Source: Oscillospiraceae bacterium | GTDB taxonomy: Bacteria; Bacillota; Clostridia; Oscillospirales; Ruminococcaceae | Assembly: GCA_022766785.1 (NCBI GenBank) | Contig: JALEOL010000004.1 | Coordinates: forward strand, 1-45,976 | DNA length: 45,976 nucleotides | Direction: 5' to 3' | Shown: positions 9,672-18,479 of the stretch, piece by piece | Position numbering within the stretch: position 1 is the stretch's first letter | Layout: every line of letters starts with the position of its first letter | Notes under the pieces: generated by a model | The model's database searches: none | What the model was told of the DNA's origin: nothing | What the model saw: only the letters and a program-made list of their open reading frames with translations | Position numbers and translations under genes: made by a program

Positions 9672-10775
9672 ATGAAAAAGAAAAAAAAGGGCAAAAAGCT
9701 CAATCTTCTGGTATGCGCCATTGCCTTTGTTGTCATGATCGTCTACCTTGTTTTCGTAGACAGCATTGACAACGTGGCGGCGGCACTTACGAGGATAAAC
9801 AAGGGAGCGCTTGTGATCTGCGTGCTTTTCATGGTCGGATACTGGCTTTGCGAGGCTGCCACCGTGCACGTCATGCTGAGATCCATGTACCCGAAGATGA
9901 AATTCTGGAACAGCTGGCTGATCACGATAATCGGGCAGTATTTCAACTGTATCACCCCCTCCGCCTCCGGTGGTCAGCCTATGCAGGCATATTACCTTGT
10001 AAAATTCGGGGTTCCGCTGGGCTGTGGCCTAACCGCGCTGCTTAGCAGGTTCATTGTGTATCAGTTCGTGCTGACGATGTATTCGGTGTTCACCCTCGTC
10101 GTGGGCTTCAACAACTTCGGCGGCGACCTTACACAGAAAGGGCTTATGCCTTTTGTTATCGTGGGATTTGTCATCAATACCGCGGTCATAATCTTCCTGT
10201 TGTGCATAGCGCTGTTCAGACAGGCTACCCTCAGGGCGGCAAACGGTATCATTTCCCTCCTGGCGAGAATGCACATCGTTAAGCACCCCATGAAATGGCG
10301 GCTGTACTTCACCCGTGAGGTGAACAAGTTCTACAACAACTTCAGGTATCTCAGGAAAAACGTCCCCCTGCTGCTAAAGGCTGTCCTGTTCACGTTCATT
10401 CAGATGACGCTGTATCTCAGTATCAGCTACGTTCTGTACCGCGGCTTTGGCATGGGCGAAGCAAGCCTGCTGCAGATCATAAGCTACCAGGCTTATGTCC
10501 TGATGATATCCTCCTTTATTCCGCTGCCGGGAGCAATGGGCGGCGCGGAGCTTGGTTATCACGGCTTCTTCAAGGATATTTTCACAGAGCAATACGTCAA
10601 CATCTCAATGATGCTGTGGCGCATTATGACATTCTATCTGCCGATAATCGTGGGACTTGTGTTCACCCTCACCATGAAAAGCCGCGGCATTGACGAGCCG
10701 ACCGAGGATCAGGCAAAAAAAACAATGTTTGACATGCAGACAGCAATAGAAAAAGAAACAAATAATATACAATAA
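9672..10775 (+). CDS. Flippase-like membrane protein (LPG synthase TM / UPF0104 family)
   Basis: The 367-residue integral membrane protein has a very basic start (KKKKKGKK) and about seven or eight hydrophobic segments, the first at about residues 10-29. It matches the lysyl-phosphatidylglycerol synthase transmembrane family (YbhN/AglD-like): GQYFNCITPSASGGQPMQAY near residue 95 and SSFIPLPGAMGGAELGYHGFF near residue 285 are its two hallmark motifs. It has no C-terminal aminoacyl-transferase domain, so it is a stand-alone flippase-like unit and not a complete MprF. The lipid substrate cannot be told from the sequence. GAGGT precedes the ATG. prfC starts 12 nt after its stop, so the two are cotranscribed although they share no evident function. 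Confidence 0.85.
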   Translation: MKKKKKGKKLNLLVCAIAFVVMIVYLVFVDSIDNVAAALTRINKGALVICVLFMVGYWLCEAATVHVMLRSMYPKMKFWNSWLITIIGQYFNCITPSASGGQPMQAYYLVKFGVPLGCGLTALLSRFIVYQFVLTMYSVFTLVVGFNNFGGDLTQKGLMPFVIVGFVINTAVIIFLLCIALFRQATLRAANGIISLLARMHIVKHPMKWRLYFTREVNKFYNNFRYLRKNVPLLLKAVLFTFIQMTLYLSISYVLYRGFGMGEASLLQIISYQAYVLMISSFIPLPGAMGGAELGYHGFFKDIFTEQYVNISMMLWRIMTFYLPIIVGLVFTLTMKSRGIDEPTEDQAKKTMFDMQTAIEKETNNIQ

Positions 10776-10787
10776 GGAAGTAGACAC

Positions 10788-12392
10788 ATGGCAGACTTAA
10801 AGCACGAAATCGAAAGACGGCGCACCTTTGCGATAATCTCGCACCCGGACGCCGGAAAGACCACGCTCACCGAAAAGTTTCTTCTGTACGGAGGCGCGAT
10901 ATCCCTTGCAGGCGCGGTAAAGGGCAAGAAGAACACCCGGCACGCGGTCTCCGACTGGATGGAGATAGAAAAGCAGAGGGGTATCTCCGTTACATCATCG
11001 GTAATGCAGTTCAACTACGAGGGCTACTGCATAAATATCCTTGACACCCCCGGTCACCAGGACTTCTCCGAGGACACCTACCGCACGCTTATGGCAGCGG
11101 ACAGCGCCGTGATGGTGATCGACGCCGCAAAGGGCGTTGAGAACCAGACGCGCAAGCTGTTCAAGGTCTGCGTCATGCGGAATATCCCGATATTCACATT
11201 CATCAACAAGATGGACAGAGAAGCGCGGGATCCCTTCGACCTGCTGGACGAGATCGAAAACGAGCTTGGTATCAAGACCTATCCCGTAAACTGGCCTATC
11301 GGCTCGGGCAAGGACTTCAAGGGCGTGTACGACCGCGAAAAGCGCCGCATAATCTCCTTTGAGGCGAACAACGGCACCCGTGAGGTCGCTGCGACAGAGG
11401 CGGACCTTTCGGACGCTTCCCTCGCAGAGCTTATCGGGGAACAGAACTACGAGAAGCTCACAGAGGACGTGGAGCTGCTGGACGGCGCAAGCGAGGAATT
11501 CAACATGGATCTCGTAAGCTGCGGCAGGCTCTCACCGGTATTCTTCGGGTCGGCGCTTACTAATTTCGGCGTAGAACCGTTTCTGGAGAACTTCCTGAAA
11601 ATGACCACTTCCCCCCTGCCCCGTAACACTCCGGACGGCGTTGTTGACCCGTTCGACCCGGAATTCTCTGCGTTCATCTTCAAAATACAGGCGAACATGA
11701 ACAAGGCGCACCGCGACCGTATCGCGTTCATGCGTATCGTCAGCGGCAAATTCGACAAGGATATGGAAGTTCTGCATGTCCAGAACGGCAGGACGCTGCG
11801 CCTTTCCCAGCCGCAGCAGATGATGGCGAGCGAGCGCGAGGTCATCTCCGAGGCTTACGCCGGCGACATCATGGGCGTATTCGACCCGGGCATTTTCTCT
11901 ATCGGCGACACGGTCTGCTCCCCGAAGAAAAAGGTAAAGTTCGAGGGTATCCCGACTTTCGCGCCGGAGCACTTCGCCCGTATCCGCCAGAAAGATACGC
12001 TCAAACGCAAGCAGTTCATCAAGGGCACCACCCAGATCGCCCAGGAGGGTGCTATCCAGATATTCTCAGAGCCGCAGAGCGGTTTTGAGGAGGTGATCGT
12101 CGGAGTTGTCGGCGTGCTTCAGTTCGAGGTACTGGAGTACAGGCTGAAAAACGAGTACAATGTTGACATTATCCGCGAGGGGCTTCCCTACGAGCATATC
12201 CGCTGGATAACCAGCCAGAAGCACCTGGAGGGCGGCTATGACGTGCTCAGCAAGCTGATGATAACCTCCGACACAAAGCTCATTCAGGACGTCAAGGGCA
12301 ACTACCTGCTGATATTCACCAGCGAGTGGAACATCAAGTGGGCGCTTGACAAGAACCCCGGTCTTGAGCTTGCCGAGTTCAACAGGAACTGA
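10788..12392 (+). CDS. prfC: Peptide chain release factor 3
   Basis: RF3 is the GTPase that removes RF1/RF2 from the ribosome after peptide release. The 534-residue protein has G1 HPDAGKTT at 19-26, the RGISVTSS switch I region, DTPGHQDF (G3), and NKMDREARDP (G4); the RQKDTLKRKQF stretch in domain III is typical of RF3. It has no EF-G domains IV or V, which separates it from EF-G and from the TetM-like fusion at 34890. AAGGAAG lies before the ATG. It ends at a strong terminator at 12422-12453. Confidence 0.96.
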   Translation: MADLKHEIERRRTFAIISHPDAGKTTLTEKFLLYGGAISLAGAVKGKKNTRHAVSDWMEIEKQRGISVTSSVMQFNYEGYCINILDTPGHQDFSEDTYRTLMAADSAVMVIDAAKGVENQTRKLFKVCVMRNIPIFTFINKMDREARDPFDLLDEIENELGIKTYPVNWPIGSGKDFKGVYDREKRRIISFEANNGTREVAATEADLSDASLAELIGEQNYEKLTEDVELLDGASEEFNMDLVSCGRLSPVFFGSALTNFGVEPFLENFLKMTTSPLPRNTPDGVVDPFDPEFSAFIFKIQANMNKAHRDRIAFMRIVSGKFDKDMEVLHVQNGRTLRLSQPQQMMASEREVISEAYAGDIMGVFDPGIFSIGDTVCSPKKKVKFEGIPTFAPEHFARIRQKDTLKRKQFIKGTTQIAQEGAIQIFSEPQSGFEEVIVGVVGVLQFEVLEYRLKNEYNVDIIREGLPYEHIRWITSQKHLEGGYDVLSKLMITSDTKLIQDVKGNYLLIFTSEWNIKWALDKNPGLELAEFNRN

Positions 12393-12421
12393 CGCCGCAG
12401 TCTTTCGTCAGAATACTCTTT

Positions 12422-12453
12422 AAGCCCGGGAGGTTTTCTTCCCGGGCTTTTTT
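12422..12453 (+). terminator. Rho-independent terminator of prfC
   Basis: A perfect 10-bp stem, AAGCCCGGGA (12422-12431) with TCCCGGGCTT (12440-12449), has an 8-nt loop and runs into TTTTTT at 12448-12453. Confidence 0.92.
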
Positions 12454-12515
12454 ATTTCCCTTTCGCCCCCGGGCGGCAGGTTATGACAGGATTTTACATA
12501 GTATTCCTCCCTGAC

Positions 12516-12548
12516 CTGACATATTTTTCCCAGAGCAGAGTATATAAT
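12516..12548 (+). promoter_or_regulatory. Possible long-spacer spoIIG promoter
   Basis: CTGACA (12516-12521) and TATAAT (12543-12548) lie 21 bp apart, 25 bp before the spoIIGA ATG. The B. subtilis spoIIG promoter is known for a 22-bp spacer that requires Spo0A. No clear TGTCGAA 0A box is visible here, so the assignment is tentative. Confidence 0.4.
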
Positions 12549-12572
12549 ATTATCAGACAGGCTGGTGATAAT

Positions 12573-13391
12573 ATGGTAATTTACGCGGACGTGCTTTTAG
12601 TGGTAAATCTTTACATAAACTATCTTCTGGTACGCTGCACCGGACTGATACTAAAGCGGAAATTTTCAGCCCTCCGGGGACTTGCAGCCGCTTGTGCAGG
12701 CGCTGTGGGAGCGCTTGTGATTTTCCTGCCGGAGCTGCACCCTGCCGCCGCCGTTGCTTTCAGGACAGCCCTCGGCGCAGTGGTTGCGCTTATCCTGTTC
12801 GGCAGGCAGAAAAAGACCGATTTCTTCATTTCACTGCTGTGCTTTCTGGCGGTGAGCTTCGCGTTTGCCGGCGGTATGATGGCGCTGTGGTATTTCGCCG
12901 CGCCGCTGGGAATGTACTTCGGCAACGGAACCGCTTATTTCGATATACCTATCGCCGCCGCAGCGGTTATCACCGCGGCACTGTACGGCGCATTCAGGCT
13001 CGCCGGGCATATCATCGAACGCAGGAAACCGGCTCGGCACTCAGCGGTAATTTTACGCAGACAGGGCGCGGAACTGACCCTTGACGGACTGGCTGACACC
13101 GGGAACTCCCTGCGCGACAGCTTTTCCGGAAAGCCGGTGGTGCTCGCTTCGCTGTCCGCTGTCAGGGAGATAACTCCGCAGTCTGCCGTCAACTACCACG
13201 AGGGCAGGTCAGACCACCTGGAGGGCATCAGGCTCGTTCCCTGCCGGACTGTCGTTGCCGAGGGGCTTATCCCGGTGTTCCCGGCGGAGCTTTCGGTGGA
13301 CGGCAGGACTGCGGAAGTACTTGTGGGGATAGCAAAACAGAATATTTCCGGGGCGGATTGCGTATTCGACCCCAGCATAATATCAAAATAG
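12573..13391 (+). CDS. spoIIGA: Sigma-E processing peptidase SpoIIGA
   Basis: SpoIIGA is the mother-cell membrane aspartic protease that cleaves pro-sigma-E. The 272-residue protein has about five hydrophobic segments in its first 150 residues (starting [19 protein letters not shown]) and a cytosolic protease domain with DTGN at residues 175-178 (Asp175 is the catalytic residue) followed by SFSGKPVV. The conserved C-terminal region (LVPCRTV and [12 protein letters not shown]) is present. ATG 12573 was chosen because the first 30 codons of the longer frame are not SpoIIGA-like and would include the promoter region. The ribosome site (GGTGATAAT) is weak. sigE follows after 11 nt, the standard spoIIG order. 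Confidence 0.92.
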   Translation: MVIYADVLLVVNLYINYLLVRCTGLILKRKFSALRGLAAACAGAVGALVIFLPELHPAAAVAFRTALGAVVALILFGRQKKTDFFISLLCFLAVSFAFAGGMMALWYFAAPLGMYFGNGTAYFDIPIAAAAVITAALYGAFRLAGHIIERRKPARHSAVILRRQGAELTLDGLADTGNSLRDSFSGKPVVLASLSAVREITPQSAVNYHEGRSDHLEGIRLVPCRTVVAEGLIPVFPAELSVDGRTAEVLVGIAKQNISGADCVFDPSIISK

Positions 13392-13402
13392 GAGGTATCG
13401 TA

Positions 13403-14128
13403 ATGAAAAATTTCTTTAAGCGGCTGCTGGAAGAGGGGCTTGGCGCGTTCCTGAAATATGCGTTCGGAGAGAGCACCGGGGTCTACTACATAAACGGTTC
13501 CGAGTCGCTTCCGCCGCCGCTTTCCCGTGAGGAGGAAGAAGAAGCGTTCCGGCTGATGGAGACCGATTTCGCCGCCGCCAGAGAGACCCTGATCGTCCAC
13601 AATCTGCGGCTGGTAGTGTACATAGCAAAGAAATTCGAGAACACCAGCGTTGGACTGGACGACCTGATATCTATCGGTACTATCGGGCTTATCAAGGCGG
13701 TGAACACATTCAGCGTCCACCGGAATATCAAGCTCGCGACATATGCCTCCCGGTGTATTGAAAACGAGATACTCATGTATCTGAGAAAAACCAATCAGCG
13801 CCGCTGCGAGGTATCAATAGACGAGCCGCTGAACGTTGACTGGGACGGCAACGAGCTGCTTCTCTCAGACGTTCTCGGAACAGACTGCGACTGCGTGAAC
13901 GCCCGTATCGAGGACGAGACCGAAAAAAAACTGCTCCACGAAGCGGTCAGCCACCTGACGCCACGGGAGCAGCAGATAATGGAAATGCGTTTCGGACTGA
14001 AAGGCGGCAGGGAGAAAACGCAGAAAGAGGTCGCCGACGAGATCGGTATCTCGCAAAGCTACATTTCAAGGCTGGAGAAGCGCATTATAAAACAGCTCCG
14101 CGAGGAACTGGAGCGCGTGTGCAACTAA
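13403..14128 (+). CDS. sigE: RNA polymerase sporulation sigma factor SigE (pro-sigma-E)
   Basis: SigE directs early mother-cell transcription in sporulation. The 241-residue protein keeps an N-terminal pro-sequence ([20 protein letters not shown], amphipathic) ahead of the [15 protein letters not shown] stretch where pro-sigma-E is processed by SpoIIGA. Region 2 ([46 protein letters not shown]) and region 4 with its helix-turn-helix ([19 protein letters not shown]) are intact. AGGAGG sits about 7 nt before ATG 13403. The gene ends in a 4-bp convergent overlap with sigG, with no terminator between them. In most spore formers sigG lies downstream in the same direction, so this is a rearranged locus. 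Confidence 0.97.
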   Translation: MKNFFKRLLEEGLGAFLKYAFGESTGVYYINGSESLPPPLSREEEEEAFRLMETDFAAARETLIVHNLRLVVYIAKKFENTSVGLDDLISIGTIGLIKAVNTFSVHRNIKLATYASRCIENEILMYLRKTNQRRCEVSIDEPLNVDWDGNELLLSDVLGTDCDCVNARIEDETEKKLLHEAVSHLTPREQQIMEMRFGLKGGREKTQKEVADEIGISQSYISRLEKRIIKQLREELERVCN

Positions 14129-14895
14129 ATTCGGTTCTTGATCTTCTCGAGAGCGCCCTTTTCAAGGCGGCTCACCTGAGCCTGGCTGATACCGATCTCC
14201 TTTGCGACCTCAACCTGGGTCTTTCCGCGGAAAAACCGGAGGTTCAGAATGTGCTTTTCCCGGGCGCCAAGCTGGCGGATAGCCTCTTTCAGCGATATCT
14301 CGTCAAGCCAGTTTTCATCGTCGTTGTGATCTCCAAGCTGATCAAGTACATAGATCGTGTCGCCGGAATCCGAAAAGACAGGCTCATACAGCGATATAGG
14401 CTCGCTTATCGCTTCAAGAGCTATCACCACCTCGGAGCGCTTGGCGCCGATCTCCTTTGCAACAGCCTCTATCGTCGGCTCACTGCCATTCTGTGCGGTG
14501 AGCTTTTCTCTTGCCTGCATGGCGCGATATGCGAGATCCCTCACCGACCGGCTCACCCTCACCGGGGAATTGTCCCTGAGATACCTCCGCAGCTCACCCT
14601 GTATCATTGGCACAGCATATGTGCTGAACCTGACCGGCTGGGTAATGTCGAAATTGTCTATCGCCTTGATAAGCCCTATACAGCCGACCTGAAAGAGATC
14701 GTCCGGGCTTTCTCCCCTGCCGGTAAAGCGTTGTATCACACTCAGTACAAGCCGCAGATTGCCGTTGATCAGCTCCTCGCGCGCCTGCATGTCGCCGGAT
14801 CTCATGCGCCGCAGCAGCTCCATTTTCTCGCTTTCCCGGAGGACTTTAAGCTGCGATGTGTTCACGCCGCTTATCTCAACTTTGTTGTAATACAA
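14125..14895 (-). CDS. sigG: RNA polymerase sporulation sigma factor SigG
   Basis: SigG directs late forespore transcription. The 256-residue protein starts [18 protein letters not shown], nearly the same as the B. subtilis SigG N terminus (NKVEICGVDTSKL), and has [49 protein letters not shown] and a region 4 helix-turn-helix ([19 protein letters not shown]). The start is best placed at TTG 14895, 7 nt after AGGAG; a GTG at 14904 is in frame but overlaps the ribosome site. A rare start codon is also used for sigG in B. subtilis. A sigma-F/sigma-G-type promoter is visible at 14956-14984. The gene is inverted relative to sigE and its stop codon overlaps that of sigE. It lies 105 nt downstream of DUF368. 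Confidence 0.95.
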   Translation of the reverse strand: MYYNKVEISGVNTSQLKVLRESEKMELLRRMRSGDMQAREELINGNLRLVLSVIQRFTGRGESPDDLFQVGCIGLIKAIDNFDITQPVRFSTYAVPMIQGELRRYLRDNSPVRVSRSVRDLAYRAMQAREKLTAQNGSEPTIEAVAKEIGAKRSEVVIALEAISEPISLYEPVFSDSGDTIYVLDQLGDHNDDENWLDEISLKEAIRQLGAREKHILNLRFFRGKTQVEVAKEIGISQAQVSRLEKGALEKIKNRI

Positions 14896-14955
14896 AAAAA
14901 CCACTCCTGACCTGCTTGTTCAGGGCTGACCTTCCGGCAGCTTCCTGGCACAAGT

Positions 14956-14984
14956 AGTATTGTCAGAAAGTGGTTTTGATATTC
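14956..14984 (-). promoter_or_regulatory. Candidate forespore (sigma-F/sigma-G) promoter of sigG
   Basis: On the minus strand GAATA (14980-14984), a 15-bp spacer and GACAATACT (14956-14964) match the sigma-F/G consensus GYATA-N15-GGNNANAMT with one mismatch in each box. The start codon is about 60 nt downstream. No sigma-A-like boxes compete in this gap. The leader also holds CCTGA (9-nt loop) TCAGG, the right arm of which overlaps the ribosome site. Confidence 0.6.
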
Positions 14985-15000
14985 TGTTATTTACTGGTAA

Positions 15001-15864
15001 TTACGCTTTATCCTTTTCGGTCGCTTTTCCCAGTTTTTCAACAAGGATAGACACGAGAACGCCGAACAGCAGGCACACAAATCCATACCCCGTCGTGAGA
15101 TCGAAACCGAACCCCTCCGGGAGAATGGCGTACACAGAGCCTATGACAAGCCCCAGGATAGCGCTGTAAGCCATGAGCTTGAACTTTTTCAGCAGCGTGG
15201 AAATGAGCTTTGCGCCCAGGATTATACCCAGGACTACGCCAACAGCGGTGGGAATGAGGATATAGAAATTGAGCGCCTTAAAGTCAAGAGCGGAAATAAT
15301 CGTCGAGTATACCCCCAGAAGCAGCATGACGAACGAACCGCTCAGACCGGGAATTATCATTGCCACCGCCGCAATAAACGCGAACGCAAGCAGCTTCACG
15401 GTCATGAGAGGATCGAAGCCTGTCACCTGTTCAGCGACCTGCTCTGCGTCGCCCATGGTATTCTGGACTATCCCAAGACCCATCACCGCCGCCATTGCGA
15501 TAACGAACGGGATAATGCACAGCGGCTTTGGCTTCTGCTCTGATGTGCCCATGCGGTAGATCATCGGAACGCTGCCGAGGATAAGCCCGATAAAGAACAT
15601 GTTGGTCTGTACGCCGAATTTCTGGAACAGGAAAGTGATGATCTTTGCGAAACCCAGTATCCCGACCCCGGCTCCGGCTCCGAAAAACAGCAGGAAAACG
15701 ATGTTCCTGATGATCGCCTTAACGCCGGATATGGCTTCCGTCAGCCTGTCGTAAAGTCCGAACACCACCAGCATGGTGCCGCCGGAAACTCCGGGAATGA
15801 CGTTCGCAACGCCGAACACCATTCCGCAGATGACAACTTTTACATAATCAAGTATCTTTCTCAT
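15001..15864 (-). CDS. DUF368 membrane protein, probable undecaprenyl-phosphate translocase
   Basis: DUF368 proteins (S. aureus PopT, a V. cholerae homologue) have been shown to move undecaprenyl phosphate across the membrane for recycling of the wall-carrier lipid. The 287-residue protein has about eight membrane segments and two repeated half-motifs, NVIPGVSGGTMLVVFGLYD near residue 21 and MIIPGLSGSFVMLLLGVYS in the second half, the inverted-repeat fold of the family. GGGGAAA precedes ATG 15864. It begins 12 nt after the P-type ATPase-like gene, so they form an operon, and sigG follows 105 nt later in the same direction. The substrate is inferred from the family. Confidence 0.88.
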   Translation of the reverse strand: MRKILDYVKVVICGMVFGVANVIPGVSGGTMLVVFGLYDRLTEAISGVKAIIRNIVFLLFFGAGAGVGILGFAKIITFLFQKFGVQTNMFFIGLILGSVPMIYRMGTSEQKPKPLCIIPFVIAMAAVMGLGIVQNTMGDAEQVAEQVTGFDPLMTVKLLAFAFIAAVAMIIPGLSGSFVMLLLGVYSTIISALDFKALNFYILIPTAVGVVLGIILGAKLISTLLKKFKLMAYSAILGLVIGSVYAILPEGFGFDLTTGYGFVCLLFGVLVSILVEKLGKATEKDKA

Positions 15865-15876
15865 AATATTTCCCCA

Positions 15877-18336
15877 TTATTCAAATCTAACCAGAGAGCG
15901 CACGATGACATATCCCAGCGGCGGAATTACGCCGGTCACTATCGAAATGAAAGTCGCCAGCATATCTATACCCGTAAGCCCGAACACGGAATTAAGCCCC
16001 GGAATGAACACAAGCAGCAGCGCGATAACAGCAGGCGAAAGCACGCCGATGACCGCCGTTTTTCCGCCCTGCGCCAGCCCAGTGAACGGATTTCCCGAGG
16101 GCATATTGATGAACGTGAAAAGCGACGTACTGAAGCCGAACGCAAGCAGCGAACAGCTCCGGGCAAAATCCACGTTGGTGCCGGCGTCGTTGTACATGAA
16201 CATATACGACGCTATCGAAGCCGCGCCGCACAGCACTCCCACAACAGCCGACAGGATTATGAACCGGCGGTTTATCTTGCGCGAGGAAATGAACTCCGAA
16301 GGCGGCATCTTTCCCTTGCGGTCGGTGCAGTTGTTAAGCCCTGCAAGCGCCACAAGCGGCAGCAGGAACATAGTCAGCACGGCGATAAGAGCGGGGTTCA
16401 GCATAAGCTGGGCGTCCCCGAAAAGGTTGAGCATATTCAGCAGTATCAGCGCGATATACCCGGATATCATCGCGGCACAGGCGCGTTTGATATTTCTGTG
16501 GACCTGACGTGCAGAAGCTATCATGTCAGCGATCGCAGAGAAATTATCGTCGTGCATTATAACGTCGGCGGCTTCATAGGCGCTTCCGGTGGTGTGCTCG
16601 GACATCGTTATGCCGATATCCGATCTCTCGATCGCTTCAGCGTCCTCGGCACGGGTTCCTGCCATTGCGACGACTTCTCCCTTTTTGCGGAGCTGGTCGA
16701 TGATATAAAGCTTCTGCTCGGGGGTGACTCTGGCGTAGATATCCGCGTCAAGGTCAAGCTCCGTCCCGTACTTCACGGACTCGGAGATACTTTTTCCGGT
16801 GACTGTCTTTCCGGAAAGCCCTATCATTCGCCCGGTGGCTTCCGCTGCTTCCGCGTTATCCTCGGTGAACATCACCACCCGTACCCCGGCGCGCTGGCAC
16901 GTCCTCACCGCCGCAGGAACGGAGTCACGCATGGGCGAGCTGAACGCCGCAAATCCCACGAATGTGTATGCAAACCCTGCGGTCTCGTCGCAGTCGCGCT
17001 CGTCAGCGTCGGCGCACGCTATCGCCATGACCTGCCAGCCGTGGGAGTAGAACTCCTTTTTCATCTTCTGCGCGACAAAAAGCTCCTCGCCGTGGAACTT
17101 GCACAGCGGCAGTATCTGCTCGGGCGTGCCCTTGACGCAGTAAAGCCGCGACCCTGCGACCTCCCACAGCGCTCCGCTCATGAACTCGTTGCTGTCCGGA
17201 ATGCGCTCGATGAACTTGTATCTGCTGTAGACCTGGGTTATCTTCTCGTCAAAGAACGCCGCGCGAACCATCAGCGCACGCTCCGCCTCGTCGGTGGTGT
17301 CCGGCTCGCAGGCAAGCGCCGCGATCTTGAACATCAGCTCCTCGCTGGGGGTGTATATCGACTGCACGGTAACGCTGCTTCTGGATATAGCACCCTCCTT
17401 CTCCACGCACAGCACGGACATGGAATTCAGCCTTTCGATGTCCGGCAGGGATTTCACGAGGGCGCTCTTTTCAGCCATTTCGGCGGAGCAGCGTGTGTAA
17501 TACGCCCGGATTATGGTATCAAGCCCTGTCGGCAGGAAGCACAGCCCCAGAGTGATACCGCGCAGCGCGGACTCCAGGACATCGTTTCCGTTAAGCATCC
17601 ACGCGATCATGGAAATAAGCGCCAGCACCGCAGCGACAGCGGAGCACAGCGGCAGCAGCTTCTGGATTATGCCCTCCATAGCGGTGTAATAGGCGTGCTT
17701 CTGCGGCTGCTCTCCCACCTTATGGTAATATTTCGTGTCAACACCGGTGGCGCTGACCTTGCATATCGCAATGCCGGTGAGTATCTTGGTGCCGCTGTAC
17801 ACAAACGTGGGTTTAAGCTCGGATTTTGAAATGCCCCCCGGGTACTTCGCCGCAGGCTTATTGGAGCCGGTGAAAATGCTTTCATCGACGGTAAGCTCCC
17901 GGCACTCCTGGATAAACGCGTCCGCCGGAACACACTCGCCCGCCTGAACGACTATCAGATCCTCCGGCACTATGTATTCCTTTCCGATAAGCTCCAGCTT
18001 TCCGCTGCGAATGACCCGGAACTTTATCGCCGTGGACTGCCTGATATCGCCGAGTTTACGGTCGGAGGCACGCCCCAGCAGAATGCTCAGCACGCAATAG
18101 GCGGCGTCCATCAGCATTATCAGAACGCCGGTGAATATGTTTGTGAAAAAGCTGAGTATCCCGGCAATAAACATCAGGATAACAGCCGGGGAGAATATTA
18201 TCCTCAGCGGCTCGCAATGATCCTTTTCATCTTCTTTTTTGGTATATATATTCAGACCGTAAAGCTCGGTATTTCTCTGGATATCCTTATCGTTCAGTCC
18301 GAAGTAGTCTTCCTTGAAATTAAAAAACTGCGCCAT
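15877..18336 (-). CDS. P-type ATPase-like protein lacking the catalytic residues (pseudo-ATPase)
   Basis: The 819-residue, unbroken protein has the whole P2-type cation ATPase layout: N-terminal cytosolic segment, paired membrane helices (about 48-88 and 228-280), actuator, P and N domains, and a C-terminal helix bundle. The motifs needed for the phosphoenzyme cycle are changed. DKTGT reads EKEGA (312-316), so the phosphorylated Asp is Glu312. TGES reads TGSN (156-159). PEGL reads PTGL (269-272). TGDGxND reads AGTRAED (559-565). TGD reads TED (491-493). KGTPE (402-406) of the N domain is kept. Ion pumping by the usual mechanism is therefore unlikely. ATG 18336 follows AAAGGGA; an upstream GTG at 18342 is in frame. 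It forms an operon with DUF368. The fold is certain; function is unknown. Confidence 0.88.
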   Translation of the reverse strand: MAQFFNFKEDYFGLNDKDIQRNTELYGLNIYTKKEDEKDHCEPLRIIFSPAVILMFIAGILSFFTNIFTGVLIMLMDAAYCVLSILLGRASDRKLGDIRQSTAIKFRVIRSGKLELIGKEYIVPEDLIVVQAGECVPADAFIQECRELTVDESIFTGSNKPAAKYPGGISKSELKPTFVYSGTKILTGIAICKVSATGVDTKYYHKVGEQPQKHAYYTAMEGIIQKLLPLCSAVAAVLALISMIAWMLNGNDVLESALRGITLGLCFLPTGLDTIIRAYYTRCSAEMAEKSALVKSLPDIERLNSMSVLCVEKEGAISRSSVTVQSIYTPSEELMFKIAALACEPDTTDEAERALMVRAAFFDEKITQVYSRYKFIERIPDSNEFMSGALWEVAGSRLYCVKGTPEQILPLCKFHGEELFVAQKMKKEFYSHGWQVMAIACADADERDCDETAGFAYTFVGFAAFSSPMRDSVPAAVRTCQRAGVRVVMFTEDNAEAAEATGRMIGLSGKTVTGKSISESVKYGTELDLDADIYARVTPEQKLYIIDQLRKKGEVVAMAGTRAEDAEAIERSDIGITMSEHTTGSAYEAADVIMHDDNFSAIADMIASARQVHRNIKRACAAMISGYIALILLNMLNLFGDAQLMLNPALIAVLTMFLLPLVALAGLNNCTDRKGKMPPSEFISSRKINRRFIILSAVVGVLCGAASIASYMFMYNDAGTNVDFARSCSLLAFGFSTSLFTFINMPSGNPFTGLAQGGKTAVIGVLSPAVIALLLVFIPGLNSVFGLTGIDMLATFISIVTGVIPPLGYVIVRSLVRFE

Positions 18337-18447
18337 CTGCACACGTCCCTTTTTGAAAGTCAGTACAGGACATACCTATACAATATATATTTTCGCATAT
18401 TTTAACAAAAAAATCAAGTACTTTTTCTATAATATCGAAATTTTCAC

Positions 18448-18479
18448 AAAAAAACAGGGCGATAAATGTTCGCCCTGTT
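18448..18479 (-). terminator. Terminator distal to the ABC exporter genes
   Basis: On the minus strand AACAGGGCGA (rc of 18470-18479) pairs perfectly with TCGCCCTGTT (rc of 18453-18462) across a 7-nt loop and is followed by a run of T (A-run at 18448-18454 on the plus strand). It forms the distal end of the repeat element at 18453-18695. Confidence 0.85.

Noticed and set aside
12483..12572. Longer spoIIGA start at 12483
   Set aside because: The extra 30 residues lack family similarity and cover the likely promoter; ATG 12573 fits SpoIIGA N termini.
16498..17829. 443-codon open frame opposite the P-type ATPase-like gene
   Set aside because: It is antisense to a protein with clear family similarity, is His/Arg-rich and has no recognisable domain; long shadow frames are expected in G+C-rich coding DNA.
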